DNA of 64,000 bases from Rhizobium sp. P32RR-XVIII (GTDB lineage Bacteria > Pseudomonadota > Alphaproteobacteria > Rhizobiales > Rhizobiaceae): positions 372,001 to 436,000 of the forward strand of contig NZ_JABAIH010000005.1 in the NCBI RefSeq assembly GCF_012641395.1, in the 5' to 3' direction. Made by a program: the position numbers and the translations under genes. The notes beneath the pieces were generated by a model. It searched no databases. It saw nothing but the letters and a program-made list of their open reading frames with translations, and had not been told where the DNA came from. Of this stretch, positions 48,330 through 57,388 are shown one piece after another; position 1 is the stretch's first letter, and each line of letters opens with the position of its first letter.

Positions 48330-48827
48330 TCAATCCTCGTCCGGAATATGCGAATCGACTCCGATCGTTTCCAGCCGGTTGAGGACATGGCGGACGCCAT
48401 CGACGGAGAGTGCTGCAAGCTCAGCTTTGCGAGCCATGCCGATCGTCTCCACCGAACCTTCCAGCGTCACGGTATGACCGTCGGCGTGAACGTCGATGCT
48501 GTTGAGGTCCAGGTCCGGAACCTGTTCGAGGTTCTCGGTGACCCGCGCTTCGAGCTCATCGCTATCGTCGCGGTCGATCGCATGAGGCTCAAGTGAATCC
48601 TTGAGTCGATTTTCGTCGCCGTTTTCGTCCGTGCCATCGACGCGGAAGCCGGGGTTGGGGTCGCGGTCGAAGTTGGCGGGCGTTGCCCCGTAAGGCCGAT
48701 TCGCCGGGTCCGTCGATGCGGCGCCCGGCTCGTCGGCATATGGCCAGCCTTCGTCACGGTTGCGTTCTTCGTAGTCACGGTACTCGTCTTCGCGCGATAC
48801 GGGCTTCTTGTCGTTCGTCTTCGCCAT
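48330..48827 (-). CDS. BON-domain protein
   Basis: A 165-aa hydrophilic, strongly charged protein. The first ~90 residues are acidic and low in complexity (EDEYRDYEERNRDEGWP), and the C-terminal ~70 residues form a BON domain (ELEARVTENLEQVPDLD, GHTVTLEGSVET, GVRHVLNRLE). BON domains bind phospholipids or similar surfaces. No signal peptide is seen. The start ATG at 48827 follows GAGGAGAACACG. Confidence 0.82.
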   Translation of the reverse strand: MAKTNDKKPVSREDEYRDYEERNRDEGWPYADEPGAASTDPANRPYGATPANFDRDPNPGFRVDGTDENGDENRLKDSLEPHAIDRDDSDELEARVTENLEQVPDLDLNSIDVHADGHTVTLEGSVETIGMARKAELAALSVDGVRHVLNRLETIGVDSHIPDED

Positions 48828-48914
48828 TCGTGTTCTCCTCAGACTGGTTGTCCGAAGAACGTTCACGACCGGGAATAGTTCGGCAGAGCTCCGTCAAATT
48901 GGCGGGCGGTCTTT

Positions 48915-49409
48915 TTAGCGGGCGGTCTTTTCCCACTTCCGGATCAGACGGTCGCGCTTCAGCTTCGACAGGCGCTGGAGCCAGAAGACGCCATCAAGCT
49001 GATCGGCTTCATGCTGGATACAGATGGCCAGGAAGCCGTCCGCATGCTCTTCATGTTGGACGCCCTGGAGATCCTGGTAGCGGAAATGGATTGCGCCGGG
49101 TCTCGTTACTTCTTCGGTGGCGCTCGGCATCGACACGCTGCCTTCGGTGTTGCGCGTCACTTTATCGGAAACCGAAACGATCTCAGGGTTGATATAGATC
49201 CGAACCCGATCTTCTTTGCCGAGCTCGATCACAACCACCCGCTGAAAGATGCCGACGTGGGCTGCGGTGATGCCGACGCCCGGCGCCGCACGCATCGTCT
49301 CCAATAGATCGTCTGCGAGCCGAGATAGTGCCGAATCGAAGAGCCTTACCGGTTCGCAGATCGTCTTCAGCCCGGGATGCGGATAGCGAAGTATGGGGAG
49401 GATGGCCAT
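48915..49409 (-). CDS. Peptide-deformylase-like protein lacking metal ligands
   Basis: The 164-aa protein is clearly a deformylase homologue in fold and motif order, but all three motifs are altered. Motif 1 GxGLAAxQ reads GVGITAAH (44-51). Motif 2 EGCLS reads EGSVS (89-93), replacing the metal-binding Cys with Ser. Motif 3 HExxH reads HEADQ (133-137), replacing the second His with Gln. It should not bind iron in the normal way. It may be a regulatory or binding paralogue; the housekeeping def is presumably elsewhere. Confidence 0.88.
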   Translation of the reverse strand: MAILPILRYPHPGLKTICEPVRLFDSALSRLADDLLETMRAAPGVGITAAHVGIFQRVVVIELGKEDRVRIYINPEIVSVSDKVTRNTEGSVSMPSATEEVTRPGAIHFRYQDLQGVQHEEHADGFLAICIQHEADQLDGVFWLQRLSKLKRDRLIRKWEKTAR

Positions 49410-49644
49410 CGATTGTCAGTCCTTGTTCAGTTGTGGCGGAAACTACCGGCAAGGCGTCGCATTGTCATCTGGGGAGGCCGTTCGGCTCTGGACGGGACGG
49501 TACGTTTCGGTTAGCGGGGGAAGGGAATTGAAGCCGTCGGAGAAAGCGGTCGCAATTCGCTTATCCACTTGTTGACAATGCTTTTTCAGCCGCCATTCTC
49601 CGAACTGGCGACAGGCGTTAATCTTGAAAAATGCGAGGCGGCAG

Positions 49645-51060
49645 ATGACGGACACTGGAGAAGAAGACCGCATCCGCAGGCGTTCCGACGATGAAGGAGC
49701 CGATATCTACGACGAAGACGGCAATGTCCGGAGCGACTTTCTGGCGCTTGTCGGCGCCGCCATTGCCGATCGGGACACGATCTTTCTCCGGCAGCACGTC
49801 GCGCGTCTCCACGAATCGGAAATAGGCGACCTGCTGGAATCGCTGCAACCGGATCAGCGCCTGGCCCTTGTGCACCTGCTCGGCGACGATTTCGACATGA
49901 CGGCGCTGACCGAAGTCGACGAGGCGATTCGGCGCGAAATCGTCGATCAGATGCCGAACGAGCAGATCGCGGCGGCGATCGGAGAGCTCGATTCGGACGA
50001 CGCAGTCTACATTCTCGAAGACCTCGACACGGAAGACCAGGAAGAAATCCTGGCGCAGCTGCCGTTCACGGAGCGGGTGCGCCTTCGCCGGGCTTTGGAC
50101 TACCCGGAAAGTTCCGCCGGCCGTCGCATGCAGACCGAGTTCGTCGCCGTGCCGCCATTTTGGACGGTCGGACAGACGATCGACTACATGCGCGAGGAGG
50201 AGGACCTTCCTTATTCCTTCACGCAGATCTTCGTCATCGATCCCACCTTCAAATTGCTCGGCGCGGTCGATCTCGACCAAATCCTTCGCACCAAGCGGCA
50301 GACGAAGATCGAAGCGATCATGCGCGAAACGAGCCATCCGATCCCGGCCGAAATGGACCAGGAAGAGGCGGCGCAGCTCTTCGAGCAGTACGACCTGCTC
50401 TCCGCCGCCGTCGTGGACGAGAACGGCCGCCTTGTCGGCGTGCTAACCATCGACGACGTCGTCGACGTGATCCACGAGGAGGCCGACGAGGACATCAAGC
50501 GCCTCGGCGGCGTCGGTGACGAAGAGCTGTCGGACAATGTCATATCGACGGTGCGGTCGCGCTTCCTGTGGCTGTTCATCAATCTCGGCACAGCCATGCT
50601 CTCCGCAAGTGTCATCGGCCTGTTCGACGCGTCGATCGAGAAGATGATCGCACTTGCTGTGCTGATGCCGATCGTCGCCTCGATGGGCGGAAATGCCGGA
50701 ACGCAGACGATGACGGTGACAGTGCGCGCGCTCGCGACCCGCGATATCGACATATACAATGCTGGCCGCATCATCCGCAGAGAGGCGGGCGTCGGCATTA
50801 TGAATGGCGTCCTCTTTGCTACCCTCCTGGGCGCCATTGCCGGCACCTGGTTCCATGACTATCAGCTTGGCGTCGTCATTGGGGCTGCGATGATCATCAA
50901 CCTTATGGCTGCGGCGCTCGCCGGCATTCTTCTGCCGCTTCTTCTTGACAAGGTGGGCGCAGATCCGGCCATAGCGTCGTCCGTCTTCGTGACGACGGTC
51001 ACGGACTGTACCGGTTTCTTCGCCTTCCTCGGGATCGCCACGTGGTGGTTCGGTATCTGA
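49645..51060 (+). CDS. mgtE: Magnesium transporter MgtE
   Basis: A 471-aa Mg2+ channel. It has the N-terminal helical superhelix domain (ARLHESEIGDLLESL; LDSDDAVYILEDL), two CBS domains (about 145-260) with acidic Mg2+-sensing residues, and a five-helix pore with the diagnostic PIVASMGGNAGTQTMT. The ATG at 49645 follows GAGGCGGCAG; an in-frame TTG lies seven codons upstream. A possible promoter (TTGACA at 49572) precedes it. No Mg2+ riboswitch was recognised in the 235-bp leader region. Confidence 0.93.
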   Translation: MTDTGEEDRIRRRSDDEGADIYDEDGNVRSDFLALVGAAIADRDTIFLRQHVARLHESEIGDLLESLQPDQRLALVHLLGDDFDMTALTEVDEAIRREIVDQMPNEQIAAAIGELDSDDAVYILEDLDTEDQEEILAQLPFTERVRLRRALDYPESSAGRRMQTEFVAVPPFWTVGQTIDYMREEEDLPYSFTQIFVIDPTFKLLGAVDLDQILRTKRQTKIEAIMRETSHPIPAEMDQEEAAQLFEQYDLLSAAVVDENGRLVGVLTIDDVVDVIHEEADEDIKRLGGVGDEELSDNVISTVRSRFLWLFINLGTAMLSASVIGLFDASIEKMIALAVLMPIVASMGGNAGTQTMTVTVRALATRDIDIYNAGRIIRREAGVGIMNGVLFATLLGAIAGTWFHDYQLGVVIGAAMIINLMAAALAGILLPLLLDKVGADPAIASSVFVTTVTDCTGFFAFLGIATWWFGI

Positions 51061-51071
51061 GCCGTACCAAA

Positions 51072-51095
51072 ATTGACTATTACGTAAAAGTCAAT
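51072..51095. promoter_or_regulatory. MerR-type operator before the MerR gene
   Basis: ATTGACT and AGTCAAT flank ATTACGTAAA in a near-perfect 24-bp palindrome centred on TTACGTAA. It sits 27 bp upstream of the MerR start. LiuR-type MerR regulators bind related TTGAC..TACGTAA.. sequences, so autoregulation is likely. Confidence 0.65.
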
Positions 51096-51122
51096 ATGAT
51101 GCGGCGCGAGAGTGGGAAGCCA

Positions 51123-51515
51123 ATGCCTGTGAACAAATACTATAGCATAACGGAGCTAACGCGCGAATTTGGCGTGTCGACGCGCACGCTGCGCTTTTAC
51201 GAGGATGAAGGTCTGATCCATCCGGAGAGGCGCGGACGCACGCGCCTGTTCCGCCAGGCCGATCGGCGCTTGATTCAGGAAATCCTGCGCGGGCGGCGTA
51301 TCGGCTTCACGATCGCCGAGATCCGCGAAATCATCCAGGTCTACAAGGAGCCGCCGGGCGAACTTGGGCAGCTGAAGCTGCTGATGAAGCGCATCGATGA
51401 AAAGCGCGAGGATTTGCGCCAGAAGCGCAAGGACATCGACGATACGCTGACGGAACTCGACAACATCGAAGAGGCCTGCCTCGGCCGCCTCGCCGAAATC
51501 GGCGTCGGCACCTGA
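51123..51515 (+). CDS. MerR-family regulator, LiuR-like
   Basis: A 130-aa MerR protein with the winged HTH (YYSITELTREFGVSTRTLRF, residues 6-25; FYEDEGLIHPERRG) and a C-terminal coiled coil (KLLMKRIDEKREDLRQKRKD). There is one Cys near the C terminus and no metal-binding pair, so it is more like LiuR, which controls branched-chain amino acid catabolism, than a metal sensor. The targets here are unknown. The start at 51123 follows GGGAAGC. Confidence 0.85.
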   Translation: MPVNKYYSITELTREFGVSTRTLRFYEDEGLIHPERRGRTRLFRQADRRLIQEILRGRRIGFTIAEIREIIQVYKEPPGELGQLKLLMKRIDEKREDLRQKRKDIDDTLTELDNIEEACLGRLAEIGVGT

Positions 51516-51519
51516 GCCG

Positions 51520-52521
51520 TTAGGGTTGCTGGGCTGGCAAGGCCTTAATGCTGCACTGGTTGGCGATGGATTGAATCCGTTCGTCCTCAGGTTTGACGGC
51601 ACCTGAGTGGAACGGCACCAGGAGGTTTTGCTGCTGCAGTTCCGTTAGGGTGCATTGGCAATAGGTTTGGCAGGATGTCGCATCCATGCCGTCGCACCAA
51701 GCCGGGTTGCACTGTTTCATATGAATTTCACCAAGATCGGGCACCGCGGGCGGTATGACCATCGTGAGCCCATAGGCGATGGAAAACAGGACCGGCTGGT
51801 GAATTAGATAGAAAGCAAGGCTGTGGCGGCCGGCCCTCGCAAGCAGAGTGGAGCCGGTGCCGAATTTAGCAAGCCTGTCGAACAGCCCCGTCCTCATGGC
51901 AAGCAGCGTCGCCATGGCGCCAAGCATGAACGGCACTGCCCAGGGGAAGATCGGAACGTAATCATTCGATCGCTGAGGCATTTCGGCGAAGCCCATCCAG
52001 GCAAGATAGCGCGGATTGAAGACCGGCGAGCGCAGCAAGTTCGGTGCAATCCATGTATCCACAACCCATGCCGCGGTTATAACCGCCGTCGCGGCAATAG
52101 TCACCGGCAGCGGCAGACGCAGGAAAACAAGGCCAAGCAAGCTGAGAACGGCAATGCAATGCAGGATGCCGAAGAATATCCATTCACCCGGGAAGATGAA
52201 CCGCGTCACGACGGAGATCGCAAGCGCTGCACCGGCGATCATCGCGAAGCGTCTCCAGAATGACGGCCAGCGGACCTCCGGCTTGCTCGAAAGCGCCATG
52301 CTGATGCCGGCGATGAAAAGGAAGGTGCTGGCGATGACCCGGGCATAGATCTTCAGCCAGCCGGTCTCCACCGTACCCGGCGCCAGATAGCCCATTGCTT
52401 CCAAGTCCCAGCTGAAGTGGTAGGTGGCCATCGCAACCAGCGCTACGCCACGCGCCGTATCGAGCAGCCCGATGCGGGGCACCCGGACGGACGCCTCGTT
52501 TTCGCTTGCTGAAATAGCCAT
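51520..52521 (-). CDS. DUF1624 (heparan-alpha-glucosaminide acetyltransferase-like) membrane protein
   Basis: A 333-aa protein with about eight membrane segments. The opening RIGLLDTARGVALVAMATYHFSWD and the HSLAFYLIHQPVLF segment match DUF1624/HGSNAT-type acyltransferases. After the last helix is a soluble tail with five Cys in KQCNPAWCDGMDATSCQTYC plus another Cys two residues on, which could form disulfides or bind metal. The substrate is unknown. Its start overlaps the DUF599 stop, so the two are coupled. Confidence 0.82.
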   Translation of the reverse strand: MAISASENEASVRVPRIGLLDTARGVALVAMATYHFSWDLEAMGYLAPGTVETGWLKIYARVIASTFLFIAGISMALSSKPEVRWPSFWRRFAMIAGAALAISVVTRFIFPGEWIFFGILHCIAVLSLLGLVFLRLPLPVTIAATAVITAAWVVDTWIAPNLLRSPVFNPRYLAWMGFAEMPQRSNDYVPIFPWAVPFMLGAMATLLAMRTGLFDRLAKFGTGSTLLARAGRHSLAFYLIHQPVLFSIAYGLTMVIPPAVPDLGEIHMKQCNPAWCDGMDATSCQTYCQCTLTELQQQNLLVPFHSGAVKPEDERIQSIANQCSIKALPAQQP

Positions 52522-53288
52522 CAGAGCTCCTTGGACAAATCATTGCCGCCATTCGCCGACATGTCGCGGCGAATAGCAGAAAGGTGGAGATTTGATGGCG
52601 GTTTGACATCCATGATGGCCAGACGCGCCTCGGAGAAGAATTGCCTTCGTGTCAGCACGACGACGATGATCGCCGTCGTCGCCATGAAAACGTAAGCGTT
52701 TATGAACCAGCCGAGATAACCGATCGACAGGAAAATCGCGCGAAGACCCTCGTTGAAGTGTCCACCGGCAAGGATGTTCATGCGGATGACGCGTTCGGCG
52801 GCGCGCTCGGCCGCAACGATATCGCTCTCGGCCTCTCGCACCATCGGGATGGTCCCAAAGAGGATGCTGCAGTAGTTGAAGAGCCGGTAGGACCAACCGA
52901 ATTTAAAGAACGCGTAGGCAAAAAGAGCGGCCAGTCCTCCGACCTTGAGTTCGAAACTCGCAGTGCCGCCGTTAAAGACATAGGGCAGATCGGCGAAGAC
53001 CGCATTCACCTTCTCGGTCGCGCCGAGCAGCGCAAAGCAGCTGCCGATTGCGAAGATCGAGGTCGATGCAAAGAAGGCTGTGCCGTTCTGCAATCCGGCC
53101 ATGATCTGCGTGTCGATCATTTTGAGGTCGCGACGCAGCGAGTTGTAGATCCATTCGCGCCGCCGCTCGCTCATGGCGTGGGTCAGGCTCGTGCGGCCGA
53201 AGAATGTCCTGCCGCGCAGCAGCCAGGAATAGCCGAGCCATAGTATGGTGAAGAAAGCCAGTGCGATATAATCGGCCACCGAAAGCAT
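52521..53288 (-). CDS. DUF599 membrane protein
   Basis: A 255-aa integral membrane protein with about four helices. The segments RTFFGRTSLTHAMSERRREW and AAERVIRMNILAGGHFNEGLR are characteristic of DUF599. No function is established. It is translationally coupled (ATGA) to the downstream DUF1624 gene, which suggests they work together at the inner membrane. Confidence 0.85.
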   Translation of the reverse strand: MLSVADYIALAFFTILWLGYSWLLRGRTFFGRTSLTHAMSERRREWIYNSLRRDLKMIDTQIMAGLQNGTAFFASTSIFAIGSCFALLGATEKVNAVFADLPYVFNGGTASFELKVGGLAALFAYAFFKFGWSYRLFNYCSILFGTIPMVREAESDIVAAERAAERVIRMNILAGGHFNEGLRAIFLSIGYLGWFINAYVFMATTAIIVVVLTRRQFFSEARLAIMDVKPPSNLHLSAIRRDMSANGGNDLSKEL

Positions 53289-53467
53289 CGATGATTCAAT
53301 CCTAGATTCGACGCCGCCACTCTACAGATGCAAATGCATGCTGCAATGACTGGCAAGACGCGCCCGTTCGTTTTAGTGTCGCGCCAATTAAACGGGATGT
53401 CGGTCCGCCGCGAGTGCCGAAATAGGCCATCGGATAGTCTGGCGGAAGATTTTCATAGGAAGCAGGC

Positions 53468-54874
53468 ATGTTCCTTTCGGTATTCGACGTTTTCAAGATC
53501 GGTATCGGGCCATCGAGCTCGCATACGATGGGGCCGATGTCGGCTGCCAATCGCTTCCTCGACCTGATCCTTTCAAATGAATGGCCACGCCCGTCGTCGG
53601 GCGCACAGGTTGCCGCCATCAAGGTCAGCCTGCACGGCTCGCTCGCACATACCGGCATCGGCCACGGAACGGGCAGGGCGGTCATTCTCGGCCTGATGGG
53701 AGAGAAGCCGGACAGTGTCGATCCTGACAAGATGGACGGCATTATCGACCAGGTGGAACGCTCCGGCCGCATCACGCCGCCCGGCCATCCGGCGTATTTC
53801 TTCATGCCGAAGAACGATCTGATCTTCGACAAGAAACAGCCGCTGCCGGGGCATGCGAACGGCATGATCTTCTCCGCCTATGACAAGGACGAACGGCTGC
53901 TGCTGAAGCGCATCTATTACTCCGTCGGCGGCGGTTTCGTCGTCACCGATACCGAGCTCGAACAGATGCGGGCCAAGAAGAAGGCGGCCGCAGGTGCGGT
54001 CAAGGTTCCATATCCGTTTGCCACAGCCAAGCAGATGCTGGAGATGGCGGAACGGTCCGGCCTCAGCATCGCCCAGATGAAGCGCACCAACGAGGAGAGC
54101 CAGCGGAGCCGCGAGGAGCTGGATGAGGGGCTCGACCGTATCTGGGAGGCGATGCGCTCCTGCATCGAACGAGGGCTCAAGGTTGACGGCGTGATGCCCG
54201 GCGGCCTGAACGTCCGGCGGCGCGCGCGGAAAATACATGACAAGCTGCAGGAGGAGTGGCGCAGCAACCGCATCAATCCGCTGCTCGCCAACGACTGGCT
54301 AAGTGTCTATGCCATGGCCGTCAACGAGGAGAACGCCGCAGGCGGCCGCGTGGTGACCGCGCCGACCAATGGTGCAGCCGGCGTCATTCCCGCGACGATC
54401 CGCTACTACGAGCATTTCCACGAGGACTGGGATCAGGACGGGATCCGGGACTATCTGCTGACTGCGGCGGCCATCGGCGGCATCATCAAGCACAATGCCT
54501 CCATCTCCGGCGCCGAAGTCGGCTGTCAGGGTGAAGTGGGTTCGGCGGCGGCCATGGCGGCGGCCGGGCTCGCGGCCGTGATGGGCGGGACGCCGGCACA
54601 GATCGAAAATGCTGCCGAAATCGCGCTCGAGCATCACCTCGGCATGACTTGCGATCCGGTTGCGGGTCTCGTCCAGGTGCCGTGCATCGAGCGGAATGCG
54701 CTGGGTGCGGTAAAGGCGGTGACGGCCGCCTCACTCGCCGTCAAGGGCGATGGCCAGCATTTCGTGCCGCTCGACGCCTGCATCGAAACCATGCGTCAGA
54801 CCGGCCACGACATGAGCGAGAAATACAAGGAAACCTCAACCGGCGGTCTGGCCGTCAATGTCGTCGAGTGCTGA
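53468..54874 (+). CDS. sdaA: L-serine ammonia-lyase (single chain)
   Basis: It deaminates serine to pyruvate with a 4Fe-4S cluster. The N-terminal domain has [16 protein letters not shown]. The C-terminal domain has cluster cysteines in [23 protein letters not shown] and similar segments. The 468-aa length fits one-chain enzymes of Proteobacteria. The ATG follows GGAAGCAGGC. With gcvTHP it lets the cell interconvert glycine, serine and pyruvate. Confidence 0.96.
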   Translation: MFLSVFDVFKIGIGPSSSHTMGPMSAANRFLDLILSNEWPRPSSGAQVAAIKVSLHGSLAHTGIGHGTGRAVILGLMGEKPDSVDPDKMDGIIDQVERSGRITPPGHPAYFFMPKNDLIFDKKQPLPGHANGMIFSAYDKDERLLLKRIYYSVGGGFVVTDTELEQMRAKKKAAAGAVKVPYPFATAKQMLEMAERSGLSIAQMKRTNEESQRSREELDEGLDRIWEAMRSCIERGLKVDGVMPGGLNVRRRARKIHDKLQEEWRSNRINPLLANDWLSVYAMAVNEENAAGGRVVTAPTNGAAGVIPATIRYYEHFHEDWDQDGIRDYLLTAAAIGGIIKHNASISGAEVGCQGEVGSAAAMAAAGLAAVMGGTPAQIENAAEIALEHHLGMTCDPVAGLVQVPCIERNALGAVKAVTAASLAVKGDGQHFVPLDACIETMRQTGHDMSEKYKETSTGGLAVNVVEC

Positions 54875-54936
54875 CGTTGTGGACTTGCAGCCGGTAGATG
54901 CTTGACGCTGCCGGTCAAAAGGATTTCAACGGCAGC

Positions 54937-55374
54937 ATGGCATTACATCTCATCAAATTGTGCGTGGGTGCAGACTCGATCGAGGACCTGCGCGAGTGGG
55001 TGGCCGAACGTTCGCTTCGAGCGATTGCGGCTGGCCTCGAGCCACATTCCGTGCACACGACGCGCATGGTCCCGAAACGCGTAGAAGAATTGCTCGACGG
55101 CGGTTCGCTCTATTGGGTGATCAAGGGACAGGTGCAGGCGCGCCAGAAGCTGCTGGACATCGAAACCTTCACAGACGGCGAGGGGATCGGCCGATGCCAC
55201 CTCGTGCTTGGGCCGGAGGTCATCGAAACCGCCGTGCAGCCAAAACGCGCGTTCCAGGGCTGGCGCTATTATCCGGAAGAAGATGTGCCGCGGGATATCA
55301 CGACGCTCGGCGATGGCGTTGCCGAAATGCCCGCAGATTTACGCCGCGAGCTCTCTGAGCTTGGGCTGCTCTAG
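54937..55374 (+). CDS. DUF1489-family protein
   Basis: A 145-aa soluble protein with the family opening MALHLIKLCVGADSIEDL, the central YWVIKGQVQARQKLL and PKRAFQGWRYYP. The family is widespread in Alphaproteobacteria and has no known role. The start at 54937 begins the conserved part; 13 open codons upstream are not conserved. It lies 62 bp after sdaA. Confidence 0.87.
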   Translation: MALHLIKLCVGADSIEDLREWVAERSLRAIAAGLEPHSVHTTRMVPKRVEELLDGGSLYWVIKGQVQARQKLLDIETFTDGEGIGRCHLVLGPEVIETAVQPKRAFQGWRYYPEEDVPRDITTLGDGVAEMPADLRRELSELGLL

Positions 55375-55376
55375 GT

Positions 55377-55649
55377 TCAGCGCAGCCGCAGCATGACCGG
55401 CGACCTGCCATCCGCGCAGGTGACGTGCAGGTGAATGCGGGCTTCGGGCTGCGAATAGCGCCAGGCGCGCGCGCCATGGCAGAGCAGCAAGTTGATGAGG
55501 TCCTTGGTCTTCGCCGATTTCGCTCTCGGCCGATGCAAGCCGATTTCGGCGAGCCGGAGAGCAGCCTCATGCAGCGGATGAAAGCCGAACCGTCCCGGCC
55601 TGCCTGACCCGCGCGGCGGAAAGCCCGTAATATTGCCATTCGTTGCCAT
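55377..55649 (-). CDS. Small conserved basic protein of unknown function
   Basis: A 90-aa Arg-rich protein with a short Gly/Pro-rich N terminus and a helical core (LHEAALRLAEIGLHRPRAKS; LINLLLCHGARAWRYSQ). No known domain is recognised. The ATG at 55649 is preferred to the one six codons upstream because GGGGA precedes it. It ends 2 bp from the convergent DUF1489 gene. Confidence 0.55.
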   Translation of the reverse strand: MATNGNITGFPPRGSGRPGRFGFHPLHEAALRLAEIGLHRPRAKSAKTKDLINLLLCHGARAWRYSQPEARIHLHVTCADGRSPVMLRLR

Positions 55650-55723
55650 ATTCGTCCCCGTACGCATTACAAATCGAGGTTAGGAACTCAAGCCGGCGTC
55701 GCGAACACCGAATCCGGCCTTGA

Positions 55724-55754
55724 ACGGCGCCGCAGGAAAGGCCAGCGGCGCCGT
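55724..55754. terminator. Strong hairpin after the carboxypeptidase gene
   Basis: ACGGCGCCGC and GCGGCGCCGT form a perfect 10-bp stem around an 11-base loop, 5 bp beyond the stop of the minus-strand gene. No U tract follows, so it may be a factor-assisted terminator or a 3'-end stabiliser. Confidence 0.5.
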
Positions 55755-55759
55755 AAATC

Positions 55760-57250
55760 TCATTGGGCCGAGGCCCAGCACTTCACGCCTGTACGCTTGA
55801 GGGCGTTGCAGGCATTCACAGCTTCGCGCTGGTCGTCGAAGCCGCCAAAGCGAGCGCGATAAATCTGGTCGCCACCATTTGAATAGGCGACGGCGAAAGG
55901 CTTCGCGGAACGCAGCGCCTTGCCGCCCTTGCTCTTCGCCTTTTCCAGCAAGTCCATCGCCATGTCGCGGCTGGAAGACACACCGATCTGCACAACCCAG
56001 CCGCTCGGCTCCTGCTCCGCGCTCAAGACGCGCTTTGCAGCAGCTGGCTGCGGGGCCACGGAGGCGGTCGTTACCGCATCAACCGGATCGCTGGCAGCCT
56101 GCTCCGGCGGCATGTAGGCCGGGGCGGGAGACGGAACGGCGACCGAGGCCTGCTTGAAGCTCGTCGTCTTCACCTTCGTCGGAGCAGGTATCTCGGGCTT
56201 CTGTTGTGCAACAAGTGGGTTTTCGGAGCTTTGAGCCGGCGAGTCGGTATAGGCAACCGCTGCCGATGCCACCTCGTAACGTGTATCCGGCGTCGGACCC
56301 TTGTGCGGCAGATCGACGTCAGCGGTAGCGACCGAAGCGTCGGCCGCAGGGGTTGGCGCCTTCTCGGCGATTAGGTTCGAGCCACCGCGCGTCGAAGCTT
56401 TTGGAAGGTAAGCCGCAATGAGCTTGCGCATCTGAGAATCGCGGGCAGGTGTCGACGTTCCGCCCATGACGACGCCGACGATCGATTTGCCATCCACCTG
56501 CACCGAGCTCACGAGATTGAAGCCGGCAGCGCGAGTATAGCCGGTCTTGATGCCGTCAACGCCGCGCACGGAACCGACAAGGCGGTTGTGGCTGCGGATG
56601 ATGCGGTTGCCGAACTTGAAGCTACGCGTGGAGAAATAGGCGTAATACTGCGGAAAATGCTGACGAAGAGCGATGCCGAGACGGGCCTGGTCGCGCGCCG
56701 TGGTCATCTGAGCCGTATTCGGCAGGCCGTTGGCATTGCGATAGGTGGTGCGGGTCATGCCGAGCGCATGTGCCTTTGCCGTCATCATCTGCCCGAAACG
56801 GTCTTCGCTGCCGCCAAGCAATTCGCCAAGCGCGGTTGCCGCGTCATTGGCGGAGAGCGTGACAAGACCAAGGATGCCCTGCTCGACGGTGATCGAATTG
56901 CCGGCTTTCACACCGAGCTTGGTCGGAGCCTGCGCAGATGCATGAGCGGAAAAGGGAACGCGTGTGTCCAGACGAATACGCCCTTGCTCAAGCGCCTCGA
57001 AGACCATGTATAGCGTCATCATCTTCGTCAGCGACGCCGGGTATTGCAGACGGTCGGAATTCTCGCTGTAGAGCACGTTCCCCGTTTTCGCATCGACGAC
57101 AATGCCCGCATATTTCGGATTGGCGGCTTCTGCTTCTGCGGTGACCGATTCAGCGAGAAAGGCGGTTGTTGCGATCGCAACCACAGCCAGAATCTTGAAC
57201 AGGAAATTGCCGGACCTCGGCGACGGTACGAAGGATACAGACCTTGACAC
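55760..57250 (-). CDS. D-alanyl-D-alanine carboxypeptidase (PBP5-like) with SPOR domain
   Basis: A 496-aa periplasmic enzyme that trims the terminal D-Ala of peptidoglycan pentapeptides. An uncleaved or cleavable N-terminal signal (about 17-42) is followed by the S11 peptidase domain with SLTK (Ser73-Lys76), SAN (132-134) and KTG (234-236). A Pro/Ala-rich linker leads to a C-terminal SPOR domain (about 415-496) that binds denuded glycan at the septum. The usual PBP5 C-terminal amphipathic helix is absent; SPOR takes over targeting. Confidence 0.93.
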   Translation of the reverse strand: MSRSVSFVPSPRSGNFLFKILAVVAIATTAFLAESVTAEAEAANPKYAGIVVDAKTGNVLYSENSDRLQYPASLTKMMTLYMVFEALEQGRIRLDTRVPFSAHASAQAPTKLGVKAGNSITVEQGILGLVTLSANDAATALGELLGGSEDRFGQMMTAKAHALGMTRTTYRNANGLPNTAQMTTARDQARLGIALRQHFPQYYAYFSTRSFKFGNRIIRSHNRLVGSVRGVDGIKTGYTRAAGFNLVSSVQVDGKSIVGVVMGGTSTPARDSQMRKLIAAYLPKASTRGGSNLIAEKAPTPAADASVATADVDLPHKGPTPDTRYEVASAAVAYTDSPAQSSENPLVAQQKPEIPAPTKVKTTSFKQASVAVPSPAPAYMPPEQAASDPVDAVTTASVAPQPAAAKRVLSAEQEPSGWVVQIGVSSSRDMAMDLLEKAKSKGGKALRSAKPFAVAYSNGGDQIYRARFGGFDDQREAVNACNALKRTGVKCWASAQ

Positions 57251-57388
57251 TATTTAACTCTTCGCTTGCATTTCACTAGTGGTCGGCGCGCACATCCGTA
57301 TCGGCGCGACCATTGTCTTTTGACGTTAGCCTGGTGGGGTTACCAATCCGTTTATGATTAATCGTTTGCTTCGCCGTCCGGCTGCTTT

